A stretch of 64,000 bases of DNA from Azospirillum doebereinerae (GTDB lineage: Bacteria; Pseudomonadota; Alphaproteobacteria; Azospirillales; Azospirillaceae), in the NCBI RefSeq assembly GCF_003989665.1, contig NZ_RZIJ01000013.1:62001-126000 (forward strand), read 5' to 3'. Positions within the stretch are counted from its first letter, which is position 1, and every line of letters starts with the position of its first letter. Made by a program: the position numbers and the translations under genes. Below the pieces are notes generated by a model. It had not been told where the DNA came from. It ran no database searches and saw only the letters and a list, made by a program, of their open reading frames with translations. This document shows positions 27,201 through 35,426 of the stretch, in pieces.

Positions 27201-28593
27201 GCCGGTCTCCCCGCCGCCGCCTCCCCCGCCGGTGACGGAACCCGTCTCCCCGCCGCCTCCCCCGCCCCCGCCCGTGTCGGAGCCGGTGTCTCCGCCGCCT
27301 CCCCCCCCGCCGCCGGTGACGGAGCCGGTCTCCCCGCCGCCTCCGCCGACGCTGGAGCCGGTCGAGCTGGTGAACGACGCCCCCACGGTCCAGGCGGACA
27401 AGACGGTGACGATGCGGGAGAAGACCGCCGCCGTGTCGCTCGGCATCGCCGCGCCCACCGACATCAACGGTGACGCGCTGTCGGTGACGGTCATCGGCGT
27501 GCCGGCCGGCGGCGTGGTCCGTCTGGCCGACGGTTCGACGGTCGCCGTCAACCAGACGCTGACGGCCGGCGACCTGCCGGGGCTGAGCTTCGTGGCCACG
27601 GCCGGCGTCACCGGCAGCGCCGGCGCCTTCTCCTACAGCGTGAACGACGGTCGGGGCGGCGTCGCGGCCCAGAGCGTCGCGGTGGAGGTCACCCCGCTGG
27701 CGGTCATGATGGCGAATTTCGACCCGCTCGCCTACATCGCCTCCTACCAGGATCTGGCGGCGGCGCTCGGCACCGACACGGCGGCGGCCACCCAGCACTT
27801 CACCGCGCAGGGTGCGGCGGAAGGCCGGACGGTCACCTTCGACGCCTTGGCCTACATCGCCTCCTACCCGGATCTGGCGGCGGCCTTCGGCACCGACACG
27901 GTGGCGGCGACCAAGCACTACATCGAGACCGGCATGGCCGAGGGCCGGGCCGTCAGCTTCGACGCCCTGTCCTACATCGCCTCCTACCCGGATCTGGCGG
28001 CGGCCTTCGGCACCGACACGGTGGCCGCGACCAAGCACTACATCCAGAACGGCATGGCGGAAGGCCGGACGGCCAGCTTCGACGCCTACGGCTATCTGGC
28101 GGCGAACCCCGACCTGGTGCAGGTCTTCGGCGTCAACCCGGCGGCGGCGGCGCAGCACTACATCCAGAGCGGCATGACCGAGGGACGCACCGCCAGCTTC
28201 GACGCGCTGCGCTACGTCGCCAGCAACCCGGATCTGGTCCAGGCCATCGGTCCGGACACCAAGGCGGCCGAACTGCACTACATCCAGCACGGCTTCGCCG
28301 AGAACCGCTCGACGACCGCCTTCGACCCGGCGGCCTACCTTGCCAGCAACCCCAGCATCGGCGCCGTCTTCGGCACCGAGCCGGGAGCCGTCGAACTGGC
28401 CTACATCCAGCAGAGCACCTCGACGGCGGCGCCGGTCGCGGTGGCGATGCTGGCGGCGGGGATGACCGGGTCGGCCTCGCAGGGGATCGACGGCTTCCAC
28501 CAGGACCAGAGCGCCGCCTCGGCGTCGCTCGGCACCCTGGTGGCCGCCGACGGCGGGCTCAACGGGCAGCGCCGGGCGGATCTGCCCGCCTGA
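24217..28593 (+). CDS. Giant DUF4347-RTX protein with polyproline hinges and six FDxxxYLA repeats
   Basis: A 1458-residue protein of several parts. Residues 1-155 are a DUF4347 domain with HLLAHGEPG (His 56) and LIHACHTGAD (Cys 92), positions like the His/Cys pair of caspase-fold proteins. About 165-420 are RTX calcium-binding repeats. Two copies of a beta-rich unit follow, the first ending in a polyproline run, the second in five SPPPPPPPPPVTEPV-type hinges (about 970-1045). A cadherin-like domain (about 1050-1165) and six 40-residue repeats (about 1168-1400) complete it. No Sec signal is present, so type I export is likely. The GTG start has AAGGAGGA upstream. It is probably a long surface fibre. 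Confidence 0.85.
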   Translation: MRDVLIADAGLADLDVLLGQCGPDVHVVPVAAAGDAHAALAQALTRRPAVIHLLAHGEPGAVRIGAQVLDAGSVAGRTWPQAPDTAILIHACHTGADGGRFAQALAQATGARVAASSRAVGHADLGGSWDLDVMTAPVPAKAPFARTEGWTHVLAYTGTPTDGDDTLVGDNTGNTINGGAGNDSIVGGTGNDSLVGGAGDDTLIGGGNDGLAGDTLNGGLGADHYVGGNGFTAVTYEDAATGITLDLGNPSNNTGEAAGDTFEDIQRWIGSNHDDSLTAGDGPVWFWGHDGNDVEHGSAHNDTLEAGNGNDTVFGGAGDDLIYGRADNDELHGEAGNDTIGGGNGDDLIDGGVGNDRIFGDWGRDTMNGGDGDDTFEAGEVQSGGFSETQSDIINGGAGNDVYLIANQLEAGTVTYDGGTGTDTLRISSVALTNYEYKVTPASPTVDITGMTLTSVENLDLVGADPHHIVMTAEQAAGFERITGVKTGDTLTISGVTLSGAVTEGTGAALAAGAVAMETVGGNTVLHIGTDATAGADLSITIAGTLTAADILLGAGGIGFGVTPTGPVVSPPPPPPPPPPVGEETPPGGTVGGVVPGTNDNDTLTADDSGARIWGLGGADLLVGGAGNDTLIGGWGVDTMRGGAGNDLFMAGQNISGGYSEAQADVIEGGAGNDRYLVVNQNDAGTVSFDGGAGTDTLEISSDDLTYNDVSADIYQSTIAASPAIDITGMTLTSVEALELTGARGHDVTLTGAQAQAFTAITGGAGTDVLRIDGSADLSAVAVSGIETIALTDAASTLTLSSAQLAGLSVTGAGAGNSLVVGAAGSGATIDVSGAGLAGFGRVAVTGSAGDDTITVGGTGATTVTGGAGADVFHIAAGTTGSVAITDAAIGDRLVIDGLTLDGLLGLGDGADLLAGGIQAETVGGNTVLHFGRDAVAGADLTVTLAGTFDPTQFQLTGGGVTLGEVVVSPPPPPPPPPVTEPVSPPPPPPPPVTEPVSPPPPPPPVTEPVSPPPPPPPPVSEPVSPPPPPPPPVTEPVSPPPPPTLEPVELVNDAPTVQADKTVTMREKTAAVSLGIAAPTDINGDALSVTVIGVPAGGVVRLADGSTVAVNQTLTAGDLPGLSFVATAGVTGSAGAFSYSVNDGRGGVAAQSVAVEVTPLAVMMANFDPLAYIASYQDLAAALGTDTAAATQHFTAQGAAEGRTVTFDALAYIASYPDLAAAFGTDTVAATKHYIETGMAEGRAVSFDALSYIASYPDLAAAFGTDTVAATKHYIQNGMAEGRTASFDAYGYLAANPDLVQVFGVNPAAAAQHYIQSGMTEGRTASFDALRYVASNPDLVQAIGPDTKAAELHYIQHGFAENRSTTAFDPAAYLASNPSIGAVFGTEPGAVELAYIQQSTSTAAPVAVAMLAAGMTGSASQGIDGFHQDQSAASASLGTLVAADGGLNGQRRADLPA
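27121..27356 (+). repeat. Polyproline hinge repeats inside the giant RTX gene
   Basis: Five in-frame units encode SPP(P)n-VTEPV or SPP(P)n-VSEPV with proline runs of 7-9, plus a shorter sixth run. The runs give rigid PPII rods separated by TEP/SEP joints. The simple DNA repeat makes length change by slippage likely. Confidence 0.85.
27718..28420 (+). repeat. Array of six 40-residue coding repeats
   Basis: Tandem 120-bp units at the 3' end of the giant gene. Units 2 and 3 are almost identical (FDALxYIASYPDLAAAFG followed by HYIxxGMAEGR), a sign of recent duplication. Later units shift to the NPDLVQ variant. Confidence 0.85.
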
Positions 28594-28629
28594 CGGCGCG
28601 GCCGAGCCCACCACCAAGCGTGACGTGAC

Positions 28630-28657
28630 GACGGCGCCGGGTCCTCCCGGCGCCGTC
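28630..28657. terminator. Strong convergent terminator
   Basis: A perfect 12-bp stem (GACGGCGCCGGG / CCCGGCGCCGTC) with a TCCT loop, followed by TTT. It lies in the 69-bp gap between the converging giant RTX gene and the AMIN-domain gene and could serve both. Confidence 0.8.
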
Positions 28658-28662
28658 TTTCG

Positions 28663-29562
28663 TCATGGCCGGGCGGGCTTGCCCTGGACGGGCTTGGCCG
28701 TGGCGACGTCGATAACCAGCCGGTGCCCCCGCTCGCCGTCCGGCGGCAGGGCGGTGATGCCCTTCGACGCGAGGGGGGCCGGTCCCTTGATGATGAGACG
28801 GCTGGATGTGCCGGTGTTCTCGACCCGGTAAGTGAACTCCGTGGCGGGAAGCCGGCCGGCGGGGGCGGCCCGCCAGTCCGTGCCCGGAAGCGTCACCGCC
28901 AGCGACCCGTCCGGCCGGCGCGACGGCGGCTCGAAGCGCGGCGCGCGATCGAGATCTAGGACGACCCGGACCGCGCCGTCGCTGTTTCCGGTGCGGATCC
29001 GGGCGACCTGGACGCCGGTCGCCGGCTTCGGGCTGGCCCTCATCTCCGGTGCCGGTGCGGGCGGGGAAGCCGGGCGCGAAGGCTCCGAATGGGGGGCCGG
29101 ATCCGGTTGTGGTTCGGGGCGCGGCTTGGGGGGCGGAGCGGGAACGGCCGGCGCCGGTTCGGCGATGGCCGCCGTTCGAGGCGGCGGCTCCGGGATCGGC
29201 GCGGGGGCCGGTGCGGAAGCCGACACGGAGGGGGGAGCCGGAACCGGAGCCGTGCGGAAGCCGCCGGGGCGGTTCTCGGCCCGGCCGCTTTGGAGGTAAT
29301 GGGCGTAGCCGCTGCTCATCCGGCCGTCGCGCACGGCGGCGGCGACGTCGGGGTTGGCGGCGAGATAGCCGGATTCCCGCCAGCCCGGCGGCGGCAGGCT
29401 GGCCGGATCGACCGTCTTCTCGAGCTGCAGCCAGTCGGACAGCACCGCGGGCAGCGACCAGCGCAGCCCCAGCCCCTGGGCCGCCAGAGAGAGCCACAGC
29501 GGCGTCAGCAACAGCAGCAGAAGGCGAAGGATATTCGGCAAAAGCGACAAGATCGGACGCAT
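28663..29562 (-). CDS. Membrane-anchored AMIN-domain protein carrying one FDxxxYLA-type repeat
   Basis: A 299-residue protein. Residues 4-29 are a strongly hydrophobic segment (LLLLLLTPLWLSLAA) without a clear cleavage site, so an inner-membrane anchor is likely. Residues 61-100 are a single copy of the repeat found in the secreted proteins ([17 protein letters not shown], then AHYLQSGRAENR). Residues 103-175 are a Pro/Ala linker. Residues 183-290 look like an AMIN domain (VQVARIRTGNSDGAVRVVLD, then RLIIKGPA and RLVIDVATA), known from amidases and secretin-type proteins that bind peptidoglycan or envelope machines. It is divergent from the second ABC exporter. Confidence 0.75.
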   Translation of the reverse strand: MRPILSLLPNILRLLLLLLTPLWLSLAAQGLGLRWSLPAVLSDWLQLEKTVDPASLPPPGWRESGYLAANPDVAAAVRDGRMSSGYAHYLQSGRAENRPGGFRTAPVPAPPSVSASAPAPAPIPEPPPRTAAIAEPAPAVPAPPPKPRPEPQPDPAPHSEPSRPASPPAPAPEMRASPKPATGVQVARIRTGNSDGAVRVVLDLDRAPRFEPPSRRPDGSLAVTLPGTDWRAAPAGRLPATEFTYRVENTGTSSRLIIKGPAPLASKGITALPPDGERGHRLVIDVATAKPVQGKPARP

Positions 29563-29806
29563 CCGGCGGTTGGCGGGGAAAACAAGGTCCGGAGACCCTG
29601 CGAATACGTTCGGGGCTGTCCTTTCCGGCGAAGGGATCGCGCTTGAATGCGTACTCCCATCGGTGCGTCCGGGTCTAGGAAAAGCCGGGATGACCGGTGG
29701 GTGTTACTCCATCGTTCGAGGTGGTGGCGGGGTCCGGGGATGCGCATTTTCGGTATGGTGCAGCCTTTCGGCGCCTCCCATAAAGTTTTCGGAACCGGAA
29801 AGCCTC

Positions 29807-32092
29807 ATGGAAAACACGCAGAACGGGCCGGCGAACGATCCGACCCACAATGGCTCGACCCAGAACAGCCCGGCCCAAACCGGCCGGATCGACTCTGGAA
29901 CGGACTCCGCGATCGGTCCCAAGATCGACGCGGGCATCGCCGGGCTGGTGGCGGCGTTGCGCATCCTGGGCGTTCCGGCCGATTACGAGAGCGTCCGCCA
30001 CGCCTGCGGTGGCGAGACGCCGGGCCTCGACGGTCTGGTCCGGCAGGCCCAGCGCCTGGGCGCCAAGGCGCGGGTGGTCAAGACCTCGTGGGAGCGGCTG
30101 GAGCGCACGCCGCTGCCGGCCCTGGTGCCCGGTCCGGACGGCGGCTTCCTGGTGCTGGCCAAGGCCAACGCCGACCGCGTGCTGGTCCACGACGCGGTGA
30201 GCGGCCAGACCCGCGTCATCGACCGCGCCGCCTTCGAGCCGCTGTGGTCGGGCCGCCTGCTGTGTCTGGGCCGCAAGGGCGCCATGGGCATGGGGCAGGC
30301 GCGCTTCGACGGCCGCTGGATCGGGTCGGTCGCCTGGAAATACCGCAGCATCCTCGGCGAGGTGCTGCTCGCCTCCTTCTTCATCCAGCTCTTCGGGCTG
30401 GTGACGCCGCTGTTCTTCCAGGTCGTCGTCGACAAGGTCGTGGTCCACCGCAGCCTCGGCACGCTCGACGTGCTGATGATCGGCATGCTGGCCGTCACCC
30501 TGTTCGAGGCGGTGCTGGGGGGCCTGCGCACCTACACCTTCGCCCACACCGCCAACCGGCTGGACGTGGAGCTCGGCGCCAAGCTGTACCAGCGGCTGCT
30601 GTCGCTCCCCATGGGCTATTTCGCCGCCCGGCGCGTCGGCGACAGCGTCGCCCGCGTCCGCGAGCTGGAGACGATCCGCAACTTCATGACCAGCTCCACC
30701 ATCACGCTGGTGCTGGACCTGCTGTTCACGGTGGTCTTCCTGGGCGTGATGATGGTCTACAGCCCGATGCTGACGGCGGTGGTCGCGGCCTCCTTCCCGG
30801 TCTACATCGCCATCAGCCTGGTCGCGACGCCGATCCTGCGCCGCCGGCTGGACGAGAAGTTCGCGCGCGGCGCCGAGAACCAGAGCTTCCTGGTCGAGAC
30901 CGTGTCGAGCATCGAGACCGTCAAGGCGATGGCGGTCGAGCCGCGCATGCAGCGCAAATGGGAAGACCAGCTGTCGGGCTACGTCACCGCCGGCTTCCGC
31001 GCCGGCAACCTGAACAACATCGCCAGCCAGAGCGTGCAGTTCGTCTCCAAGCTGTCGACCATGGCGGTGCTGTGGCTGGGCGCCAAGCTGGTGATCGAGG
31101 GCAGCCTGACGGTGGGCGAGCTGGTCGCCTTCAACATGTTCGCCGGCCGCGTCGTGCAGCCGGTGCTGCGCATCGCCCAGCTCTGGCAGGACTTCCAGCA
31201 GGTGCGGCTGTCGATGCAGCGCATCGGCGACATCCTGAACACCGCGCCCGAACCGCTCCAGACGGCGGGCAAGGGCGCCATGCCGGCGATCAAGGGCGAC
31301 CTGACCTTCGACCACGTGACCTTCCGCTACCGCCACGACGGGCCGGAGACGCTGAGCGACGTATCGCTGCACATCCCGGCCGGGCAGATCGTCGGCGTGG
31401 TCGGCACGTCCGGCTCGGGCAAGAGCACGCTGGCCAAGCTGCTGCAACGCTTCCACGTGCCCGAGCGCGGCCGGGTGATGGTGGACGGCACCGATCTGTC
31501 CACCGCCGACGCGGTGTGGCTGCGCCGCCAGATCGGCGTGGTGCTCCAGGACAACGTGCTGTTCTCCGGCACCATCCGCGAGAACATCGCGCTCACCGAC
31601 CCGACCATGGACATGGCCCGCGTCGTCGCGGCGGCGAAGCTGGCCGGCGCCCACGACTTCATCGCCGAGCTGCCCGACGGCTACGACACGGTGGTGGGCG
31701 AGCGCGGGGCCAGCCTGTCGGGCGGCCAGCGGCAGCGCGTCGCCATCGCCCGCGCGCTCGTCACCAACCCGCGCATCCTGATCTTCGACGAGGCCACCTC
31801 GGCGCTCGACCATGAATCCGAACGCATCATCCAGGCCAACATGCGCCGCATCTGCGCCGGCCGGACCGTGCTGATCATCGCCCACCGCCTGTCCACCGTC
31901 GCCATCGCCGACCGCATCGTCACCGTCGAGCGCGGCCGGGTCGTCGAGGACGGCGCGCCGGACGAGCTGCTGCGGCGCGGCGGCCGCTACGCCACCCTGT
32001 TCCGGGGCCAGATGGGCGGGCATCCGGCGGCTCCGGTGGCGCAACAGCAGGTGGCCGCCCAGCCGGGTGGCCTGGTCACCCAGGCGGGTTGA
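29807..32092 (+). CDS. Type I secretion ABC transporter, permease/ATPase (HlyB type)
   Basis: A 761-residue inner-membrane exporter. After a 40-residue polar head comes a C39-like domain (about 45-160, lacking the catalytic Cys), six membrane helices (about 190-470), and an ATPase domain with [29 protein letters not shown] and [25 protein letters not shown] is typical of HlyB/LapB-like exporters. ATG 29807 was chosen; the open frame continues to 29570 but that part is non-coding leader. It is followed 11 bp later by its HlyD partner. The adjacent RTX proteins are its likely cargo. Confidence 0.93.
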   Translation: MENTQNGPANDPTHNGSTQNSPAQTGRIDSGTDSAIGPKIDAGIAGLVAALRILGVPADYESVRHACGGETPGLDGLVRQAQRLGAKARVVKTSWERLERTPLPALVPGPDGGFLVLAKANADRVLVHDAVSGQTRVIDRAAFEPLWSGRLLCLGRKGAMGMGQARFDGRWIGSVAWKYRSILGEVLLASFFIQLFGLVTPLFFQVVVDKVVVHRSLGTLDVLMIGMLAVTLFEAVLGGLRTYTFAHTANRLDVELGAKLYQRLLSLPMGYFAARRVGDSVARVRELETIRNFMTSSTITLVLDLLFTVVFLGVMMVYSPMLTAVVAASFPVYIAISLVATPILRRRLDEKFARGAENQSFLVETVSSIETVKAMAVEPRMQRKWEDQLSGYVTAGFRAGNLNNIASQSVQFVSKLSTMAVLWLGAKLVIEGSLTVGELVAFNMFAGRVVQPVLRIAQLWQDFQQVRLSMQRIGDILNTAPEPLQTAGKGAMPAIKGDLTFDHVTFRYRHDGPETLSDVSLHIPAGQIVGVVGTSGSGKSTLAKLLQRFHVPERGRVMVDGTDLSTADAVWLRRQIGVVLQDNVLFSGTIRENIALTDPTMDMARVVAAAKLAGAHDFIAELPDGYDTVVGERGASLSGGQRQRVAIARALVTNPRILIFDEATSALDHESERIIQANMRRICAGRTVLIIAHRLSTVAIADRIVTVERGRVVEDGAPDELLRRGGRYATLFRGQMGGHPAAPVAQQQVAAQPGGLVTQAG

Positions 32093-32103
32093 GGAGAGCG
32101 ATC

Positions 32104-33573
32104 ATGACGCAAGCCCAGAACGCCACCCTTCCCGCAACCGCCAAGGCGGCCCCTGCTCCCGCTCCCGTCCCGGCGTCCAACAATGTCCGCCGCCTGCCGA
32201 CGCGGCGGCGCGACGAGATCGACTTCCTGCCGGCGGCGCTGGAGATCATGGAGCGCCCGCCCTCGCCCACCGCGCGGACCTTCAGCGCGGTCATCATGCT
32301 GGCCTTCGCGGCGGCGGCGACTTGGGCGTGGTTCGGCGAGATCGACGTGGTCGCGGTGGCTCAGGGCCGCGTGGTGCCGAGCGGACGGACCAAGACCATC
32401 CAGCCGATGGAGGCCGGCGTCGTCCGCGCCATCCGCGTCGAGGACGGCCAACTGGTCAAGGCCGGCGACCTGCTGATCGAGCTGGACTCGACCGAGGCCA
32501 CCGCCGACCGAGACCGTTTCCGCTCCGATCTGGCCGCCGCGCGGGCCGAGGCGGCGCGGCTGCGCGCCGCGCTGGACGTGGAGAACGGCAAGCTCGACGC
32601 GCTGCGCGCCTTCGTTCCGCCGGCCGGGTTGTCGCCGTCGCTGGCCCAGATGCAGCGCCAGCTCCTCGAAAGCCAGATCGCCGAGCAGCGTGCCAAGCTC
32701 GCCGCCATCGACCGCGAGCAGGCCCGGCGCGAGGCCGACCGCGCCACCGTGGTGCAGACCGTCAACAAGCTGACCGTCACCCTGCCGCTGATCCGCGAGC
32801 GGGCGGAGGCGTTGCGCTCGCTGTCGGCGCAGGGCACCACCTCGCGCTTCCAGTATCTCCAGCTCCAGCAGGATCTGGTCGGGCAGGAGCAGGAGCTGCT
32901 GGTCCAGAAGATCCGGATGACCGAATCCGACGCCTCGCTCGCCGCCAACGCCGAGCAGCGCAACCAGACCGAGGCGGAGTTCCGCCGCTCCCTCTACACC
33001 GGTCTGGCGGAGGCCGAGCGCAAGGCCGCCTCGCTGGAGCAGGATCTCGCCAAGGCCGAGCAGCGCGTCTCGCTGCAGCGGCTGACGGCGCCGGTCGACG
33101 GCTACGTCCAGCAGCTCGCCGTCCACACGGTGGGCGGCGTGGTGACCACCGCCCAGCCGCTGCTGGTGCTGGTGCCCGAGGACAGCCGGCTGGAGGTCGA
33201 GGCCTTCGTCCAGAACAAGGACATCGGCTTCATCGAGCCGGGCCAAGTGGCGGAGGTCAAGGTCGACACCTTCTCCTTCACCAAATACGGGCTGATCCCC
33301 GGCCGGGTCGCCTCGCTGTCGGGCGACGCGGTGCAGCAGGCCTCGGCCGACAAGAACACCGACAAGACGGCGGCGAAGGCGGCGGAGACCGGCTCGGTCT
33401 ACGCCGCGCGCATCGCGCTCGACCGCGACACGCTGGACGTGGACGGCCGCGCGACCCGGCTGGCGCCGGGCATGACGGTGACGACGGAGATCAAGACCGG
33501 CCGCCGCCGCATCGCCGACTACCTGCTCTCCCCGCTGTCGCGCCGCGCCCAGGAGGCTATGCACGAACGCTGA
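32104..33573 (+). CDS. HlyD-family type I secretion membrane fusion protein
   Basis: A 489-residue adaptor. One membrane helix (about 60-78, FSAVIMLAFAAAATWAWF) is followed by GEIDVVAVAQGRVVPSGRTK, the family's lipoyl-like start. Long coiled coils (about 135-340) follow, then the beta-barrel half with LTAPVDGYVQQLAVHTVGGV and LAPGMTVTTEIKTGRRRIAD-type ending. The N-terminus is rich in Ala/Pro. It pairs with the ABC gene directly upstream. No TolC-type outer-membrane channel gene is in the window, so that part must be supplied from elsewhere. Confidence 0.93.
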   Translation: MTQAQNATLPATAKAAPAPAPVPASNNVRRLPTRRRDEIDFLPAALEIMERPPSPTARTFSAVIMLAFAAAATWAWFGEIDVVAVAQGRVVPSGRTKTIQPMEAGVVRAIRVEDGQLVKAGDLLIELDSTEATADRDRFRSDLAAARAEAARLRAALDVENGKLDALRAFVPPAGLSPSLAQMQRQLLESQIAEQRAKLAAIDREQARREADRATVVQTVNKLTVTLPLIRERAEALRSLSAQGTTSRFQYLQLQQDLVGQEQELLVQKIRMTESDASLAANAEQRNQTEAEFRRSLYTGLAEAERKAASLEQDLAKAEQRVSLQRLTAPVDGYVQQLAVHTVGGVVTTAQPLLVLVPEDSRLEVEAFVQNKDIGFIEPGQVAEVKVDTFSFTKYGLIPGRVASLSGDAVQQASADKNTDKTAAKAAETGSVYAARIALDRDTLDVDGRATRLAPGMTVTTEIKTGRRRIADYLLSPLSRRAQEAMHER

Positions 33574-33607
33574 GGCGGAAGGCGGGCTGCGTTCCAAGGC
33601 ATCGCTC

Positions 33608-33640
33608 GAAGCCCCTCTCCCCTTGCGGGAGAGGGGCTTC
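33608..33640. terminator. Strong bidirectional terminator
   Basis: GAAGCCCCTCTCC pairs with GGAGAGGGGCTTC (13 bp, 7-base loop). It lies 34 bp after the HlyD stop and touches the stop codon of the oppositely oriented HTH gene. Confidence 0.7.
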
Positions 33641-33924
33641 AATCGGCCAAAATTCGGTTCACCCGATTGCCCTGGCCACGTCCCGTCAGGGGGGGGTGGC
33701 CCGGTATCGAGGACTCCGGCCGGTCGAGCAGGCCCAGCACGCCCAGCACCGTCCAGGCGTTCTCGAAGCGGACATGGCCCGTGCCCTTCTCCAGGGCGAT
33801 GACGACGGTGTGATGCACCCCGGCCAGCGAGGCCAGATCCTTCTGGGACAGGCCCTCGGCCTCGCGGCGCTCCCTGGCCAGGGCGGCGATGCGCTTGAGG
33901 GACGGCAACTGATACCGACTCTCC
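33639..33924 (-). pseudogene. HipB-like XRE-family regulator, 5' end lost to an IS
   Basis: The remaining 95 codons encode a helix-turn-helix protein: ARERREAEGLSQKDLASLAG, then HHTVVIALEKGTGHVRFENA and WTVLGVLGLL, the HipB pattern. The gene starts inside the IS1182-like element: codons upstream of 33924 belong to the IS inverted repeat, so the native start is gone. It lies downstream of hipA on the same strand, the reverse of the classic hipBA order. In the undisturbed locus it would have been the antitoxin/repressor of hipA. Confidence 0.65.
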
Positions 33925-35422
33925 GGGTCTATTGAAAAAGCGGTGAATGACTGATTCGATGGCGGTGTGAGGGAGGACACCGCCATGCTGGGTCAGCGGG
34001 ATCGGCGCCAGCCCGAGCTGTTCGTTGCCGGATCGCTCAGGGATCTGGTGCCGGAGGACCATGTGCTGGTCCGGGTTGACAAGGTGCTCGACCTGAGCTG
34101 GTTGGAGGCGGAGGTGGCCGGGCTCTACCACGCGGGCATCGGCCGCCCCGGCATTGCGCCCGAGGTGGCGGTGCGCCTGATGCTGGCCGGGATGCTGCTG
34201 GGGATCGTGCACGACCGGCGCCTGATGCGCGAGGCCCAGGTCAACCTGGCCATCCGCTGGTTCATCGGCTATGGGCTGCACGAGCCGCTGCCGGATCATT
34301 CCAGCCTCACCCGGATCCGGCAACGCTGGGGAGCCGAGCGCTTTGAACGGATCTTCCGGCGTACCGTCCAGGCCTGCGTTGCAGCGCGGATCGCCACCGG
34401 CGAGGTCGTCCACCTCGACAGCTCCTTGATCCGCGCCAACGTCAGCTGGGATGCCATCGCCCGGCGCCATGTCGCGGCGGTGGAGAGCGCCAACACCGAG
34501 GACGGGGAGAGCGGGGCACCTGACGGCGGAACATCCCGGCGACGCGTTGCGCTGCCATCCGCGTGCACCACCGATCCCGACGCCAGCTTGGCGACCAACC
34601 GCAAGGGGCGGCGCAGCGAGCCGTCGTACAAGCATCACACCGCCGTCGATGCCGGATGCGGCGTGGTTCTCGATGTGGCGGTGACGACCGGCGCCGTCCA
34701 TGACACCCAGACGGTCGGCGCGCAACTGGACGCCATCTCGGCGACCACTGGTGCCGCCATCCGGACGGCGAGCATGGATGCCAGCTACGCCATCACCCGC
34801 GTGTTCGCCGAACTGGAGGCGCGCCGCATCGAGGCGATTATCCCGACCAAGGCCGAGCACCCACCAAAACGCGGCGTAATCCCGGTGCGCCGGTTCAAGC
34901 TCGACGCCAAGAACCGGGTGGTCCGGTGCCCGGCCAAGCGGCTGTTGCGGCTGCACGGCAAGCCCGACAGCGATGGCTTTCAGGCGTACCGGGCGCGGGT
35001 TCCGGTGTGCCAAGCCTGCCGCCTGCGTCCGAAGTGTTTTGGCGCGACGATGAAGCGGCGGGCCATTCTGCTGCATCAGGATCACCCCGCTCTGCTGCGT
35101 GCTCGGCGCAAATACGCCCGCTGGCAGGAGCGCGAACGGGGCGTCTACCGCAGCCACCGCATCCGTGTCGAAGGCTATCATGGGGAGGCCAAGACGTGGC
35201 ATGGCCTGGGTCGCGCCGTCCGGCGCGGCCTCGACAACATGCGCATCCAGGCCTACCTCGCCGCCGCGGCTGTCAACCTCAAGCGGCTGGCCGCAGTCCT
35301 TCGCCTGATCCTGGCTTGCGCCCGACAGCGTTCAACTGGATTCCAGCAGAAAGCCGCATAATGGCGAGCCGCCTCACCCAACTTGCCGGCACCTCCGCCA
35401 AGCCGCCTTTTTCAACAGACCC
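33925..35422 (+). mobile_element. IS1182-like insertion sequence
   Basis: An element of 1498 bp. The ends read GGGTCTATTGAAAAAGCGG (left) and GGGTCTGTTGAAAAAGGCGG (right, inverted). It is flanked by a perfect 5-bp duplication TCTCC (33920-33924 and 35423-35427). It contains a single transposase gene that looks intact. It is inserted between the truncated HTH gene and the end of an IS630-family remnant, so two elements are stacked here. Confidence 0.8.
33985..35361 (+). CDS. IS1182-family transposase
   Basis: A DDE-type transposase of 458 residues. MLGQRDRRQPELFVAGSLRD and LVPEDHVLVRVDKVLDLSWL are the typical N-terminus. EVVHLDSSLIRANVSW carries the first catalytic Asp, SMDASYAITRVFAEL the second, and the C-terminal RIRVEGYHGEAKTWHGLGRA block holds the Glu. 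A Cys cluster (VCQACRLRPKC) is usual in this family. ATG 33985 is preferred to the upstream GTG. The frame is intact, so the element may be active. Confidence 0.9.
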   Translation: MLGQRDRRQPELFVAGSLRDLVPEDHVLVRVDKVLDLSWLEAEVAGLYHAGIGRPGIAPEVAVRLMLAGMLLGIVHDRRLMREAQVNLAIRWFIGYGLHEPLPDHSSLTRIRQRWGAERFERIFRRTVQACVAARIATGEVVHLDSSLIRANVSWDAIARRHVAAVESANTEDGESGAPDGGTSRRRVALPSACTTDPDASLATNRKGRRSEPSYKHHTAVDAGCGVVLDVAVTTGAVHDTQTVGAQLDAISATTGAAIRTASMDASYAITRVFAELEARRIEAIIPTKAEHPPKRGVIPVRRFKLDAKNRVVRCPAKRLLRLHGKPDSDGFQAYRARVPVCQACRLRPKCFGATMKRRAILLHQDHPALLRARRKYARWQERERGVYRSHRIRVEGYHGEAKTWHGLGRAVRRGLDNMRIQAYLAAAAVNLKRLAAVLRLILACARQRSTGFQQKAA

Positions 35423-35426
35423 TCTC

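Noticed and set aside
27121..27356. CRISPR-like short repeats
   Set aside because: The units are in-frame polyproline codons of variable length inside a gene, not identical repeats with unique spacers.
24130..28617. Open frame of 1495 codons on the minus strand
   Set aside because: It mirrors the giant RTX gene; the arginine/histidine-rich product is a translation of the complement of GGN-GAY repeats, and the plus strand has a ribosome site and recognisable domains.
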